Positions 10,375 to 21,985 of a stretch of DNA of 64,000 bases are shown here, one piece after another. Position 1 is the stretch's first letter, and each line of letters begins with the position of its first letter. The notes under the pieces are model-generated. The model was given only the letters and a program-made list of their open reading frames with translations, made no database searches and was not told the origin of the DNA. The stretch is from Mortierella alpina (Eukaryota > Mortierellomycota > Mortierellomycetes > Mortierellales > Mortierellaceae), in assembly GCA_029449245.1 (NCBI GenBank), contig JANATF010000007.1, positions 62,001 to 126,000 on the forward strand, given 5' to 3'. The translations under genes were made by a program, and so were the position numbers.

Positions 10375-11226
10375 GAAGAGGGTTTGGGCTCTGCACTATA
10401 GCCGTAGATCTGCAGGGCCCCACCTTAACTGCCGGCTTTTACTAACACCAAAGGTGATCTTCTTGGAGTAGGATGTTCCCAGAGATGCAGTGTCTCGGCG
10501 AAAGTAGCACTATACTGAAAGTCGAATACACGGAGCTGGAAAGAATATCCCTGCTCTCAAGAACTCAGAGATGGTCCCCAGGTCTTGGTTGCGTAAAAGA
10601 TGCACACTCCGGGGCGATGCAGCTCTTATAACGTGCAGAGGCATTCTCGGAGGGTAAAATAGAAGCTAGACCCATTCGCACCCTACTTGACCAGCGTGAT
10701 GGTCCTCGATCCCCAAAGGCTCCCATCGTGGTGATGCTCAGATTTGCCAACCAATCCGCCAGACCAGTTCTCCAGAGTGGAATTCCTGACAATCACTGTC
10801 ATAATAGCCTGGATCTCAATGGATAATATGACATGGCAGCAAGAGTGGCAATGTCACTTTATCTTTTTTTCTGGATGCTAGATTGAAATTCAATGTCATA
10901 TTATCCTGCGGCCCAAAAGGTAGAATGACATCTCGGCATGTCACTCTATCTTTTGGCAATGTCATTTCAAGTTTTTTTTTTCGAACTTTTGAGATATTGA
11001 CATTGCTGTCAGAAGTAAAGCCTTGTTTTGCTTACTCTGACATTGACCATGAGATATTCTAACATACCCAATACGTCTATGACTGAAGCTTTTCGTAGAG
11101 GGGATATGATGCATGGTGTCAAAACGACGATCAGTTCTCATATCTCCCTTAGTAAAATGCAAGATGACCCTTTGCGAACACAGCCCTGAAAACCAACTTA
11201 TTTTTCGTATATTTGAACACTATGTT
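10375..11226. other. Spacer with small TGACAT palindromes
   Basis: No gene recognised. It contains GGATAATATGACAT (10821-10834) facing its exact inverse (10893-10906), and a hairpin at 10913-10956 with 19-base arms, three mismatches and a 6-base loop. At 11008-11032 is the uninterrupted copy of the sequence split by the MULE. Confidence 0.6.
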
Positions 11227-12479
11227 CTAAACTATGATACAAGTTCCACGAGCGCCTGGCTTACTATTTGGCTCCATATGACAAAGAAGACCATCCTCGC
11301 AAGTCAAGCCAATACTAGGTTGGCACACGGTTTTTTTCCAGCACTTGCCTACAGCGCCAGTGGCGCTACCAGGAGGGAGGTGACATCTGTAGCCATTCTC
11401 ACAAACCAATCCAGTGCTGGGCTGGCAGCGGTTGTTCTTGACACATGTGCCCGGAGCACCTGGTGGACTTCCAGGCGCGACGTGGCATTTGTAGCCGTTG
11501 TCGCAACCCAGTCCAATGCTGGCCTGGCAGAGTGAGTCCTTGACGCATGTGCCCGGAGCACCTGGTGGACTTCCAGGCGCGACGTGGCATTTGTAGCCGT
11601 TGTCGCAACCCAGTCCAATGCTGGCCTGGCAGAGTGAGTCCTTGACGCATGTGCCCGGAGCACCTGGTGGACTGCCAGGCGCGACATGGCATTTATAGCC
11701 GTTGTCGCAACCCAATCCAATGCTGGCCTGGCAGAGTGAGTCCTTGACGCATGTGCCCGGAGCACCTGGTGGACTTCCAGGCGCGACGTGGCATTTGTAG
11801 CCGTTGTCGCAACCCAATCCAATGCTGGCCTGGCAGAGTGAGTCCTTGACGCATGTGCCCGAAGCACCTGGTGGACTACCAGGCGCGACGTGGCATTTGT
11901 AGCCGTTGTCGCAACCCAATCCAATGCTAGCCTGACAGAGTGAGTTCTTGACACATGTACCCGGAGCACCTGGTGGACTTCCAGGCGCGACGTGGCATTT
12001 GTAGCCGTTGTCGCAACCCAATCCAATGCTGGCTTGGCAGAGTGAGTCCTTGACGCATGTGCCCGGAGCACCTGGTGGACTGCCAGGCGCGACGTGGCAT
12101 TTGTAGCCGTTGTCGCAACCCAGTCCAATGCTAGCCTGGCAGACAGAGTTCTTCCAACACATGCCAGTCGCGCCGGGCATACTTCCGGGAGTGAGATGAC
12201 ATCTGTAGCCCTTCCCGCAGAGTTTTCCAGTGCTGGGCTGACATTCTCCAGAACGGGCCCATTCAGCATTATCGACCTGGCGCTCATGGAGTGCGACGGG
12301 CGTTGCGGAAACAAGTGCGGCTATACAGGTTGGTAAATAAAATAGGCGTATTAGAGAAAAAACTATCATCTTCAAAACACGAGTGCCTCGCGTGTATAGA
12401 GAGGGAGAGAGAGAAGGAAGGGGCGAGAGAAAACCATACCGGTGCCGAAAAGTATTATTGCAGCCTTGAGGAAATGCAT
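11227..12479 (-). CDS. Secreted Cys-rich protein of ten 34-residue repeats
   Basis: Function unknown; probably a secreted wall or host-interface protein. Two exons: 12479-12440 and 12320-11227, with intron GTATGG...TATAG. The splice gives a clean signal peptide, MHFLKAAIILFGTAALVSA, before TPVALHERQ; the alternative unspliced start at 12375 gives a worse leader. The mature chain is ten units of about 34 residues, each with four Cys spaced like C-x7/8-C-x5-C-x14-C and a Pro/Gly centre (VAPGSPPGAPGTC). Units 2-8 are almost identical; the first one and last two are diverged (CQPSTGKLCGKGYRCH, CQPSIGLTCEDGLLCH). About 377 residues in all. No membrane segment after the leader. It is isolated between a repeat cluster and a permease gene. 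Confidence 0.8.
11428..12141 (-). repeat. 102-bp coding minisatellite, seven units
   Basis: Seven consecutive 102-bp units inside the Cys-rich gene, differing by only a few bases. Most differences are silent, or change Asp/Asn before the inter-unit Ser-Leu or one Pro to Ser. The multiple of three keeps the frame, so unit number can change without breaking the protein. Confidence 0.92.
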
Positions 12480-13036
12480 CGCTTGTAGTTGCAAAAAAAA
12501 AAAAAAGAAAAAGAGAAAGAATAGGAAATGTAGTGCCTGGAATGCTTTTGTTTGATAATTGAATGAGGATGCATCGCCGAGATCACCATGGCTTATTTAT
12601 ACGAGCGTCCGAAGGTGTGAGAAGATATGCGCCCTCGCCCTTCGTCTGCGAGTAACTGGTGCGGTTCTCAATACTACGACAAGTTGGATTCTCTTTTGTT
12701 CTAAATATTAATAGTCGGATATTTGACCAGCCCTGATGAAAACGCCTCGCGAACAGTTTTGGGGTGTCCGAAAAAAAAAAGAGGGATGACAGGTGTTTTA
12801 AAAGACTGAAACAAGCTGGGTTTTTACAACAGGGCAGAAATATCCTTGACGTTCTTCATACGGGGTAGACAGCTCTACGATGCAAACTTGCGCCTTTTGC
12901 CAACGGGTATCGGAACATCAAAATATCCACCAATATCCGTATCGCCGTCTCAGTCTCTCGCGACTCCCTCTTTGATCCACTGACGCGCTCTTTTTCTTTT
13001 TATTTCTGTGGTTTTCCCTTGAAAGCTGCATGTTTC
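12480..13036. other. Intergenic, upstream of Cys-rich gene
   Basis: No gene. A-rich run at 12491-12510 directly upstream of the start codon on the coding strand (T-rich leader). TATTTATA-like sequence near 12594-12601 is a possible TATA region about 115 bp upstream. Confidence 0.4.
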
Positions 13037-16000
13037 TCACAGGGTGTATCTGAATGCAGGATGGCTATCGTTGATATCCCTCAGCTCAGGTTTGGAAAAA
13101 GCCTTGAGCGGATTGACACCAAAGCTGACAGAGTAGTTGCGCCGATTGTTCTCTCGCTTGAGCATGAACCTCTGCAAGGCAGCAAAGACCATCAAGAGGA
13201 GCATGCACGCAATGTTGATTATATGACCTCTAGCTAACAGAAGAGCGTCGAAAAAGAAAGAGATGCATAGAAAGAAAAAAACAATGGTCGTCAATATAGG
13301 CGACGCATGCCCCAAAAGGCCACCCGCTGGTGATAGACATTATAGTAGGATAAAAAATACAGGACTCACTGTATCGAGGTCCATCTTTCGACTTGTAGAG
13401 CTGTGAACCCAACACACCAGCAACGCTTTGTGAAAGCAAGAACATGGCCACGGCGATGGCGCGCTTTGCATAACCACCGAGATTGGTGGTTAGCCAGGAT
13501 GTGACGATCGGCGTGGCAGGTGTCTGGCCCATATGGATGACCAGCACACCAACGTAGTTCACTACAGAGACATCATGATGACCGTGAAGCGAGTCAGTCG
13601 TTTCACACAATTCAACGTGTATCTCCTATTGTTGGAATTGAACATTTCGAAAATAAAAACAAAAGAAATAGGCGATACCGTAGACATTGAGCGTAAAGAG
13701 CTCCATACAGTAGCCACCAATTGTCACTGCTGCCAGGCCCATCATGATCATTCCTCGCTGTTGGGTTCTATCCGCTAGAATCGCGACCGCGAATGTGGAC
13801 ATGGCTCCCAAGAGAAACGCGGGCGATGACAATAGCTGAGCCAGGATCCGTGCGGCGCTTGTAGGTTCGTGCATCACTGTCTCAACAGCCGGTTTAAGAT
13901 ACCCCATCGACGGACTGGTGATCGAGAGTGGCTCATCTGGAGAGGTGATATTCGGCGGGAGGAGCGGCCCAGCGCCGTCCTTGAGAGACCGGCCGATTGC
14001 CATCCATGCTCGACTCAAAACGCCATTGGAAGAAATGACTGGCGAAGGCAATAAACCAAGCAGAGTTCAGTAATAAAAAAACACCATGACAGGTTAGTTG
14101 CAATGGGGAAAAAAGTGGCCCGTGCGCATGCCATGCCAAGCCATCTCATTTCTCAACCTAATGGAACGAAACGTTACCCGAAACGGTCAACATAAGATTC
14201 ATGGCCATGAACAGATACACTTTTGGGTCTTTCAAGGCAGCAATGATGTCCAGTTTTGTGATCCGGCGATTAACCTTGACCTTGGTATCATTGCGGATTC
14301 TGTAGATCGCGATCGAGGTTTCGCGTTGATCCAGCCATGGTGCTGACTCTGGCGACTTTGTTAGCAAGAACCTATCCCATTATTTCAAACAAAAAAAAAA
14401 AAAAACTCTTATTCAGTTGTTGTTTCCCCGTTCTCTCTCCAGCACTGTGGGGCCATCTGCGGCACATAAGTGCAACTTGATGTGCAGAGGGTTGGATACC
14501 AAGCTGCTACCGCTAGAGCCACAGTTGGGATACTTTCAATAATAAAGATCCATTGCCATCCGTGGAGATGATATCGTCCATCTAGTCGTCCAGTGACCCC
14601 CGAGATCAGACCACCCAAGACTCCTGCCGCGGAACTGAATGTTTGAAGCAGAGCCAACCGGAAGGTTTGCTCGGACCGCTTGTAGAACATGGAAATGTAT
14701 ATCAGCACCCCAGGGATCAGGGCCGCCTCAGAAATGCCGAGCAGGAACCGCAGGACGAGAAGTAATGGAAATACTTTCACCCATGCCAGTGCGAACGTGA
14801 TACAGCCCCTACACCATACGATTTTAAAGAAATGAACGCTGTAAAAACATGTGCTGCAGAAATCTAGTGTTCACCATCGATGCAGTGTTTTTGCATTCAA
14901 CACAGGAGGTATAAAGAAGAGGAAAATCGTATCCATCCTTACCAGATAAACATCGAGGTTGGGAGCCAGACCTTGGGAGTCAGGTAGAGCAAGGCTATGA
15001 TGGATGGGATTTCAGCCAGACCAAATCCACAAAAGAACACCGCGATCGCCCAACTGAATTCCTCGGCTGTCGCGTGCAGCGAGATTTCGAATGCAAACAT
15101 CCGTGCGTTGGTCAAGTTAATGCGATCTAGGTAGGATGAGACGCGTTTTCAGAGTTATTAGAAAATCTCTCTCTGCGTGCTTGGTTACTCTGTCTTCATT
15201 TCTTTCAAATCACTGGTGTCATTACTGAGGGTGGAGGCTCCGTAGAACAAGCCAAGTATGGGAATGAGTCGCCAATCGATCTTGCGCACCAGCCGCTTCT
15301 CCTCCTCGGGCGAATACCCAAACAATCCACCAGGGTTAAGTGGATCCCGGTTAAGGAACCCATTCAAGTTGTCCCCAAAGACAGAGGCCGTCGGCGTCAT
15401 AGGGATTCCAGGACCGAGTGTACTTAGAAAGCTGAGCTTCAAGCCTTGGTCAATTCCGTTCACAGACGGTCGGCGGCTGCTCCTGTTGCTGCCCGTGCCA
15501 CGGAAAATGGACGAGATCCGATTACTTTTTGTGGATAAGAGGGCGTGTCCGGGTCTCGAGGGTAGATGGTGCTCTAAACTGTTTATGGATTGAGACGAGC
15601 TCGAGGTACAGGACTTGATCGATAGGCTTGTGGTCGAGGCACGGAGGGTTGTCTGGCTGACATTGGCGTCCCTGCCGTTGTGAAGTGAAGGCACATCTAT
15701 TGGGGAGTGAGAGTGTCAAAAAGAAACGAAACGTTACAGCCTGTACTCGGGGCATCTTGAAAACAACCCAATGTATTGCCTAAAGCAGCCTGGCCTTACC
15801 AAGGTACCGCGAGCTCTGATTTTCTTCATACTTCTCATTCTCGTCGACGTCGTCATTGTCCTCGTTGCCATGAAGGCTAATGCTCTGGGAGCGGATGGTT
15901 GGACTTGAGGAGCCCGATATGCTGGGCGAGTTGGATGGTACAGGGCTAGCAACGTGGAGTCGGATAACGCTCAGGGAAGTCATCAGCGTGCAGTGTTCAC

Positions 16001-16154
16001 GATTGGGGGAAATGAAGGGTTCTCCAATTCTTGAAGCGGGGATACTTGAGCTGGAGGTCAAGGATCTCTCCCAGTCTATATCTTTCACAAGTGCACAGCT
16101 AAGGAGTATGGTTGCCAAAGAGGAAGAACGTGGAGGTGAGGTTGGTTGGCACAC
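13037..16154 (-). CDS. MFS permease, anion:cation symporter (allantoate permease-like) family
   Basis: Plasma-membrane transporter, likely for an organic anion or vitamin. The hallmark KIDWRLIPILGLFY opens the first helix. Then come NARMFAFEIS, the loop LRFLLGISEAALIPGVLIYI of the ACS family, and GWQWIFIIESIPTVALA. Exons recognised: 16154-15800, 15696-15226, 15126-14943, from 14808, then pieces near 14.37-14.16, 14.05-13.67, 13.6-13.37 and 13.26-13.037 kb. The junctions of the first four exons keep phase; the junction near 14.37-14.46 kb is unresolved. The N-terminal tail (about 230 residues) is long and Ser-rich. The start is uncertain: 16154 or the ATG at 15983 (MTSLSVIRLHV). The usual Asp of the LDR motif after helix 1 reads Asn in the spliced model. 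Substrate cannot be told from sequence. Confidence 0.8.
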
Positions 16155-16780
16155 CCTTGCGCGACAATCGCCATATGTTTCTGTGAGTAGTTTGCTATCC
16201 AGTTCAGTCGTACGTACCCTGATCGTGTTAGCCTAGTGTGAATGCAATGAAGGTTGGTCTCTCAGAACTGTGTGTGGGCTATTCCGGCCAAAAAAAGGGG
16301 TGTTGGACGAATTCAGCAACGGAAAAAAAAGCAAGGACGAAACAGAAACAAAAAGGAACGACAGCGTCGAGAATTGGGCCAGGGTTTAGGGCTTTAGCTG
16401 GGGTATACTGGAAGTAGAATATAATGGGCGTCCACAAGATACCTTAGCCGGGGACCCTCAACCACGGGTGGGGGGATGCATCACAATCTGCTGATGGAAT
16501 ATTCGCTGCAATGGAGGATAGCCATGTCATTCTTTTTACTCTTCCTCTTTTGTGCTTCATCCCGTCTACGCTGGCTCGCTCTGGCGACTACAGCACGGGG
16601 ACTCTTTCTCTCCTTTTCATCATCCGTATGGATAGTCGCATGGTTCACTTCTCTCGAGAAAGGCAGTAATCGGGGTTCAGGAGGGGCGAAATGCACACTT
16701 TATATCTCAGCGCGAAGCAGTTAGCAAAAAAATGCCACAACATAGGTATAGAGTCATCCCGCGGGACCCTCTTTTGCTTA
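16155..16780. other. Intergenic, no gene
   Basis: Upstream region of the permease and downstream region of the PPR-like gene. Only overlapping, unconvincing frames on both strands. Confidence 0.45.
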
Positions 16781-18397
16781 CTACAATTCCTTCGCGAATG
16801 CTACGTACTCCAGTCTCAAGCAATCGCGAATCTCCTCCTTATTGAAGGTTGCCAAGTCTGGGAAGTAGAGACCAAAGAGCCGGGCACGAGGGAGACTGTC
16901 TGGCACTTGCTGGTGCCGGGACGGGGCTTTAGATCCAAACTCAACAGTAGGAGAGAAAGACTGACGAGTACTCCCTTTGATAAAGTAGCCCATAGTCAAC
17001 AGCCCAGCTGCTAGTCCCATTCCAGCCGCGACTTCCTGACTTGCCAGCAAGTGAATCATCTCGTCTGACCACTGGATCGTCGAAACTGAGGCCACAGTGT
17101 GATCCCCTTTGAGGATCGATCCTGTGCCCTTAGCCATTGTATTCGATTCCGCCAACGCCAAGATGCCCATAGTTGTGAACTTTCCCACGGTTGCTCCCAC
17201 TAGCCCTCCTAGACCCAACTTCATCCAAAATGCCATGCGCGCCTGCCTTGATAATGCCTCTGCGCCCTGCTCAATGACCCTTTCGACCTTGGAACTGAAC
17301 TCTGTGTCCTCGTTGCGATCTTTTACGCGATGACGATGGACCGCTGCAGCTTTTAGGACATGTCTATAGGTTGCGAGGTCGGGCTTGACATCGCCTTGCG
17401 GGCGTTGTACCATTTCCTGCAAGACCGACCATGCCCGATCAAAGTGTCCTGTACTTGCGCACACATGCAAAAAGGCATTCGTCACCTGGAGCGAAGGGCT
17501 GTGGTGATGGCTAGATTCTCCGAGTCCGTCTGAACCCGTAGTTGAGGTGGCCGGGATGTTGTCATGAATCGAGCAGGCAATCCTGAAGACCTGGTCTGAC
17601 GTGAACATGGATGACTGAAGGATGGTCTGCAGCAGGTTTGGTCCTAGGTCTCTCGTTGTAGGCGCACCGGTGTCCCCTTCATTCCTTAGTGCACCAACTG
17701 ATTTCCCTGTTCCGGGTCCATACTGTTTCTGAGGCGTTGCTCTGAGGCGATCCTCCTTTTTTGGTGAGAGTAGTGTTGCTGCACGGTTCAAATCTGCACA
17801 GGCAGCTAACATGGCGACCAGCGCACGCTCGCTTGGCGTGGGGTGACTCTTGAGATACGAAGCAATGCTCTTCTCGAGCTGAGTCGGGTTCTTGCACTGC
17901 TTGAAGTTCAAGAACTCTGACTCCGCGTAGGGTTTAGGATAGGACTCTGCCGTTGCCACGCTTCCTGACGATGATCGTTCTGCAGAGGTTGAAAATAGGG
18001 ATAGTTGGCGTCGACGTGATAGTGCAGACCCAAGGCAACTCGCGGGAAGACTTTTTTGATAGAGGGACTGCGCCAGAGAGGGGTGCGATGGCTGTGGGAT
18101 TGACGAAAATTGCCTAGACTGATTCCTGCTTGACTCTCTGGCGACTTGGCCGTTGTAGTTATGCTTGCATTGGGAAATCTCTGTGGGTGGCAGTGGCGAA
18201 GAATCTATTCTGCGGCATAACGGCGTAGTTGTGCTTGTGATTGATCTGCTCTGGCAAAGGAATGCCGAGAGACAGCGTTGAGGATGGTCGTTGTTGGTGG
18301 CTGCAGAGAAGTCCGTGCATGTCCGTACACTCCTAGCTGGTCGATGGACGTGCCACTTTGGAGATCCTGTTGAACGAAATGAAGGCGATCTCCTCAT
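16781..18397 (-). CDS. Mitochondrial PPR-like membrane protein
   Basis: A single open frame of 538 codons. The N-terminus is rich in Arg, Ser and Thr with almost no acidic residues for about 100 residues, as in a mitochondrial targeting sequence. The middle (about 290-345) has pentatricopeptide-type helices: VTNAFLHVCASTGHFDRAWSVLQEM followed by VKPDLATYRHVLKAA. Two hydrophobic segments follow (about 395-415, GLGGLVGATVGKF..., and about 455-475, AAGMGLAAGLLTMGYF), suggesting inner-membrane anchoring. The C-terminus is short and charged. PPR proteins usually act on organelle RNA; a role here is inference from two repeats only. It lies 215 bp downstream of the CDK10 stop in the same orientation. 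Confidence 0.65.
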   Translation of the reverse strand: MRRSPSFRSTGSPKWHVHRPARSVRTCTDFSAATNNDHPQRCLSAFLCQSRSITSTTTPLCRRIDSSPLPPTEISQCKHNYNGQVARESSRNQSRQFSSIPQPSHPSLAQSLYQKSLPASCLGSALSRRRQLSLFSTSAERSSSGSVATAESYPKPYAESEFLNFKQCKNPTQLEKSIASYLKSHPTPSERALVAMLAACADLNRAATLLSPKKEDRLRATPQKQYGPGTGKSVGALRNEGDTGAPTTRDLGPNLLQTILQSSMFTSDQVFRIACSIHDNIPATSTTGSDGLGESSHHHSPSLQVTNAFLHVCASTGHFDRAWSVLQEMVQRPQGDVKPDLATYRHVLKAAAVHRHRVKDRNEDTEFSSKVERVIEQGAEALSRQARMAFWMKLGLGGLVGATVGKFTTMGILALAESNTMAKGTGSILKGDHTVASVSTIQWSDEMIHLLASQEVAAGMGLAAGLLTMGYFIKGSTRQSFSPTVEFGSKAPSRHQQVPDSLPRARLFGLYFPDLATFNKEEIRDCLRLEYVAFAKEL

Positions 18398-18612
18398 TAT
18401 TCTTTCTTGTCTGTGTCTGTGTCCGTGTCGGTGTCTGTTGACCTTGTCCTTGCCTTTGCGGTTGTCTTTGTTCTTGCTCCCAATGGGTGTCGCGATGTAG
18501 ACGGATCGTGTTGCTGCTTTCGATCGAGTTGAGGCAAAAGAGAGGCCAGGGAATGGGACGCGGGTTATTAAATAAATTTATTCTGCTGGGGAGGCACGAG
18601 GCATGGACGGAC

Positions 18613-21075
18613 TCATCGCATCCGCTTCCTGTTATTGCCTATACTCTCCGTGTCGTCCCCTGGGGGTTGTCTCTTGAGCTTGGGGTTCTCTTCTTGCCTA
18701 GCGAGGACAGTGGGGGTGTGATAAGGATCCATAGGTGTGTACTCAATGCAGAAACTGCAGTTTTCCGTTGATGTGCAATGAAAATCGACCACTTCTTTAC
18801 CTTGTGCTGGCAATATTCCTGATCTCTGGATGGGTCGGTAACAACGAAGGGTGCTTGGCAGGTGGGGCTTCGATGAAGTACGGATGAGCAAGCGCCTGCT
18901 TGACCGACAGACGCTTCTTGGGGTCGTATGTCAGCAACCCACTGAGCAGCGATCTCGCTGCATCTGTAATGTTCGGGAACTTGTTTTTCAGATTATTGAA
19001 CCTCTGTTCCGGCAGTTTGATGCTGGCCATTGGAAGTTTGTTGAAGCCCTGCCATATCTTTTCGTGTGGTGTTCCAAGAAGATCAATGATCATGTCCACC
19101 TGCTGCTTCTCAGCTTTTCCGGGTAGCAAAGGACCGTGCTTCAGGAGCTCGCCAAATATGCATCCCGCTGACCACATATCCACTGCCGTTGTATAGTTCG
19201 AGTCTCCAAAGAGTAGTTCTGGTGCTCTGTACCATAGCGTAACGACCTTGGGTGTCATTGGTCGGGACGGGAGTCCGAACGAACGAGCGAGTCCAAAGTC
19301 AGCTACGTACAATAAGCAGTATGGATATTAGCAAAATGCACCATAGTGAGACGCATCCTCTCTTCCCTCTTTTCTCTCCCGATCCCTGTCCATTGTTCTT
19401 ACCAATCTTGAGAATCCCTTGAGCATTCAATAGCAGATTGGAGAGTTTCAAGTCGCGATGTATCACATAATGGTCGTGGCAGTACTCAATCCCCTTCAGC
19501 AGCTGGTACATCAAACACTTGACTATGGAGTGTCAAAGAGGGATAAGCACGTTAGATTCAACATGCTCGCTTGTGATACGGAAAGAAATGTAACTGATCA
19601 ACGAGAGTGACCCACCTTCAGCAGAAGTGTAAGGGATTTTCACATTGTCCATTAACGCTGCCATGTCCTGATCATGAAAAATGCATATAGTCAGTACTGA
19701 CATACTGTCAAGTTGCATCTGTCCGTGTGAGTGCGAACGACAGCGTTTAGCCTCCATACCTGTTCGCAATATTCCATGACGAGAAAGATCTGATCGAGGT
19801 CACATCCTACGGCCACCTCCTTGACAAGAACAATGTTGTCATGTCGCAGTGTTTTGAGCAGCTTGATCTCCCGCAGAGACGATATTGGCAGTCCATCATT
19901 CTCTCGCTCCATCCTGATCCTCTTGAGTGCCACAATCTCGCCTGTCCGTTTGTCCTTTGCACGACTACAAAGTTTTGGTGAAAAAACGCTTGCCATTAGT
20001 ATGAATATTGCAGACGGTGTTGCGGCCTTCGCATATGCAACAATTTCTGAATGATGATGTTGAATTGACCAACTTACTATACGACTCCATAAGTGCCCTC
20101 GCCTACTTTGTTTAGCTTCTCAAAGTCGTCGACCACTCGAGAGGTGCCAAAAAATGCCTTTTGAGGTGTCAAAGAGCCCATCCGTCCCGTAATGGAGAGG
20201 AGATTCAGTGGATCCGGTTTGGTGAGAGCAGTGGTTGTCGTTCCTGTCTGTGATGGTGCGCCCTTACTCTCTGGGTTCTTCTGGTCGTCCTTCTGTTTTC
20301 GATCCTTGTTCTTCAATACATTGCTGCTGGACTGATTCCGAGCAGCCTGGGACGTTTGCCGGTCGTCTCTAGCTCTTTGATCTATGTTCCGAGGGCGATT
20401 GTCCTTGTCCTGCACGCTGTCTCTATCACCCCTGCTAGTTCCAGACGGCCGCTCAGTCCCACTTTTATCACGCTGGTGTTTCCTAGACTCGACATCTGAT
20501 CGCTCCTTATGATCCTGACTACTGGGTTGATGCCGGTCATCTCTATGGCTACTACTCAAAATCTGTCGGTTGGATATGGAGGAGGATGACTGATTATTCC
20601 GCAAAGATTTGTTATCGTCCATTGCTGAGCTATGATGGTCATTTAACCGGCGGTTGTCTGGTCTTCTGTCCCCACGGTCTGAGCTATGTTTAGTCTTTGT
20701 CTCTAGCGAGTCCAGCTGGGTTAAGGATATCTTCTCATGGCCCTCTGAGCTCCTGTCTGTGGTCGTATTGGTGGCGCGGTTAGAATCGGATGCCGCGGAC
20801 GGCGTATTGAAGGTATGAGGCGCACCGTTGGTAGGTGCGTGGCCATTTGCATCCGAGTGAACGCTGGTTTGGCCTTTGCTGACGTTGAGTCCGTCTTTGG
20901 CGGCAATGCCTGTAGTGGTGGGACGGCTCGGCTCCTTCGTTGGCTCTTTGGCGGCCTCGATCACTGCCTCTGAACCTATGGCTGCAGCATTGGTGTCCGG
21001 TATCATGCTGGTGGCTCTAAGGGCTGTTGATGGCGTAGTGGCTATGGTTGTTGTGATGGTGGAAGACAGTGTCAT
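18613..21075 (-). CDS. CDK10: CDK10 (PISSLRE) cyclin-dependent kinase
   Basis: Ser/Thr kinase of the CDK10 branch. Six exons: 21075-20078, 19964-19760, 19667-19616, 19522-19403, 19302-18801 and 18697-18613. All junctions are in phase, giving 653 residues. Kinase landmarks: GEGTYGVV loop, ALKRI lysine, the diagnostic cyclin helix [19 protein letters not shown] catalytic loop, ADFGLA, T-loop [16 protein letters not shown] and [16 protein letters not shown]11 would read PITSLRE, so CDK10 is preferred. Before the kinase are about 310 residues rich in Ser, Asp, Arg and Asn, probably disordered. The tail is basic (NNRKRMR). The CDK10 family partners with cyclin M/Q-type cyclins in animals. Divergent from NOP14 across a 0.9-kb promoter region. 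Confidence 0.93.
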
Positions 21076-21985
21076 CGACTCGTCGACTCTTGGTCCTCAG
21101 TGCTCTGTTCTCTGCGGTGTTGTCCAAGTGCTTCGTTTTCGGCTGCTGAACAAGGCTCGTGGCTACCCGATGCTCTTTTTACTGATGCTGAGCGTAAAAA
21201 GGATGGCGCCGCTGGTGTGGTTCAGATTACGCTCTGTGATCTAAGGGTGATCCTGCAGAAGGATGATTTCTAATAGGGTTGGAATGAAGAGGCACAACGG
21301 AATCGAGAGACAGGGCCGATTTAGATTGGGGTACGGCTCACATCCCATAGGCGTGTATTTTCACACGCACGCTGAGCCCCATTGCGAGCATACCCTGAAT
21401 GCGTGTCTTTGCTGTTGTTGTCTACAGACAGTGGCAGGGATCTCCGGTGTGGTTGGGGTATGCGGACAGAGGGAGAGAGAGAGAGAGACAGAGAGAAAAG
21501 GGACGTCAGAGCGACAAGAGATAAGAGGATGAGCAGGTCAAGAAAAAAGAAAAGGAATGCCGTCCTTTGAGGGGAAGGGAGTGTAATAGACACTGGAAGA
21601 AGGCGAGCGGCCTTTTGATTGGTTGATGCCGATGCCTGCCTCTCTCGCATCCTATCCACCTCTATCTCTCACTCTTTCTGTGTCTGACGAGTTGCCTCTC
21701 CCTCACACACACGCTCTCCCCCCCTCGTCTGTACCTCTCTTTGACTTCCCTTGTGCCTCGCTTGTCCCCATACACGCGCATAGACGGAGGAGTACATCAA
21801 AACGCTATCCAGTAGGATCGCCAGAATCGGATATGTGTATCATGTGGGAAAGACACCCATACGGTAAACCTACTAGCAAATCAGCAGTCCCATTCTGTTT
21901 ACATGTTTTTTTTTTTTTTTCTTCGCCTCTAGCCCTCTCTGCTTTTGCCTTTGCTCTGCTCAAACCCACTCCTCACATCACAGCA
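21076..21985. promoter_or_regulatory. Divergent CDK10/NOP14 promoter region
   Basis: A 0.9-kb intergenic stretch between two divergent start codons, without a supported gene. It contains a GA-rich tract (about 21471-21500), CT-rich tracts (21660-21770) and a T-run at 21907-21920 shortly before the NOP14 ATG. No clear TATA box. Confidence 0.4.

Noticed and set aside
11428-12141. Regular 102-bp repeats resembling a repeat array such as CRISPR
   Set aside because: Units abut without spacers, are in frame and encode the Cys-rich protein; the genome is eukaryotic.
11349-12314. Second long frame (321 codons) opposite in phase to the Cys-rich gene
   Set aside because: It exists only because a 102-bp repeat keeps all frames open; the composition is odd and it has no leader peptide.
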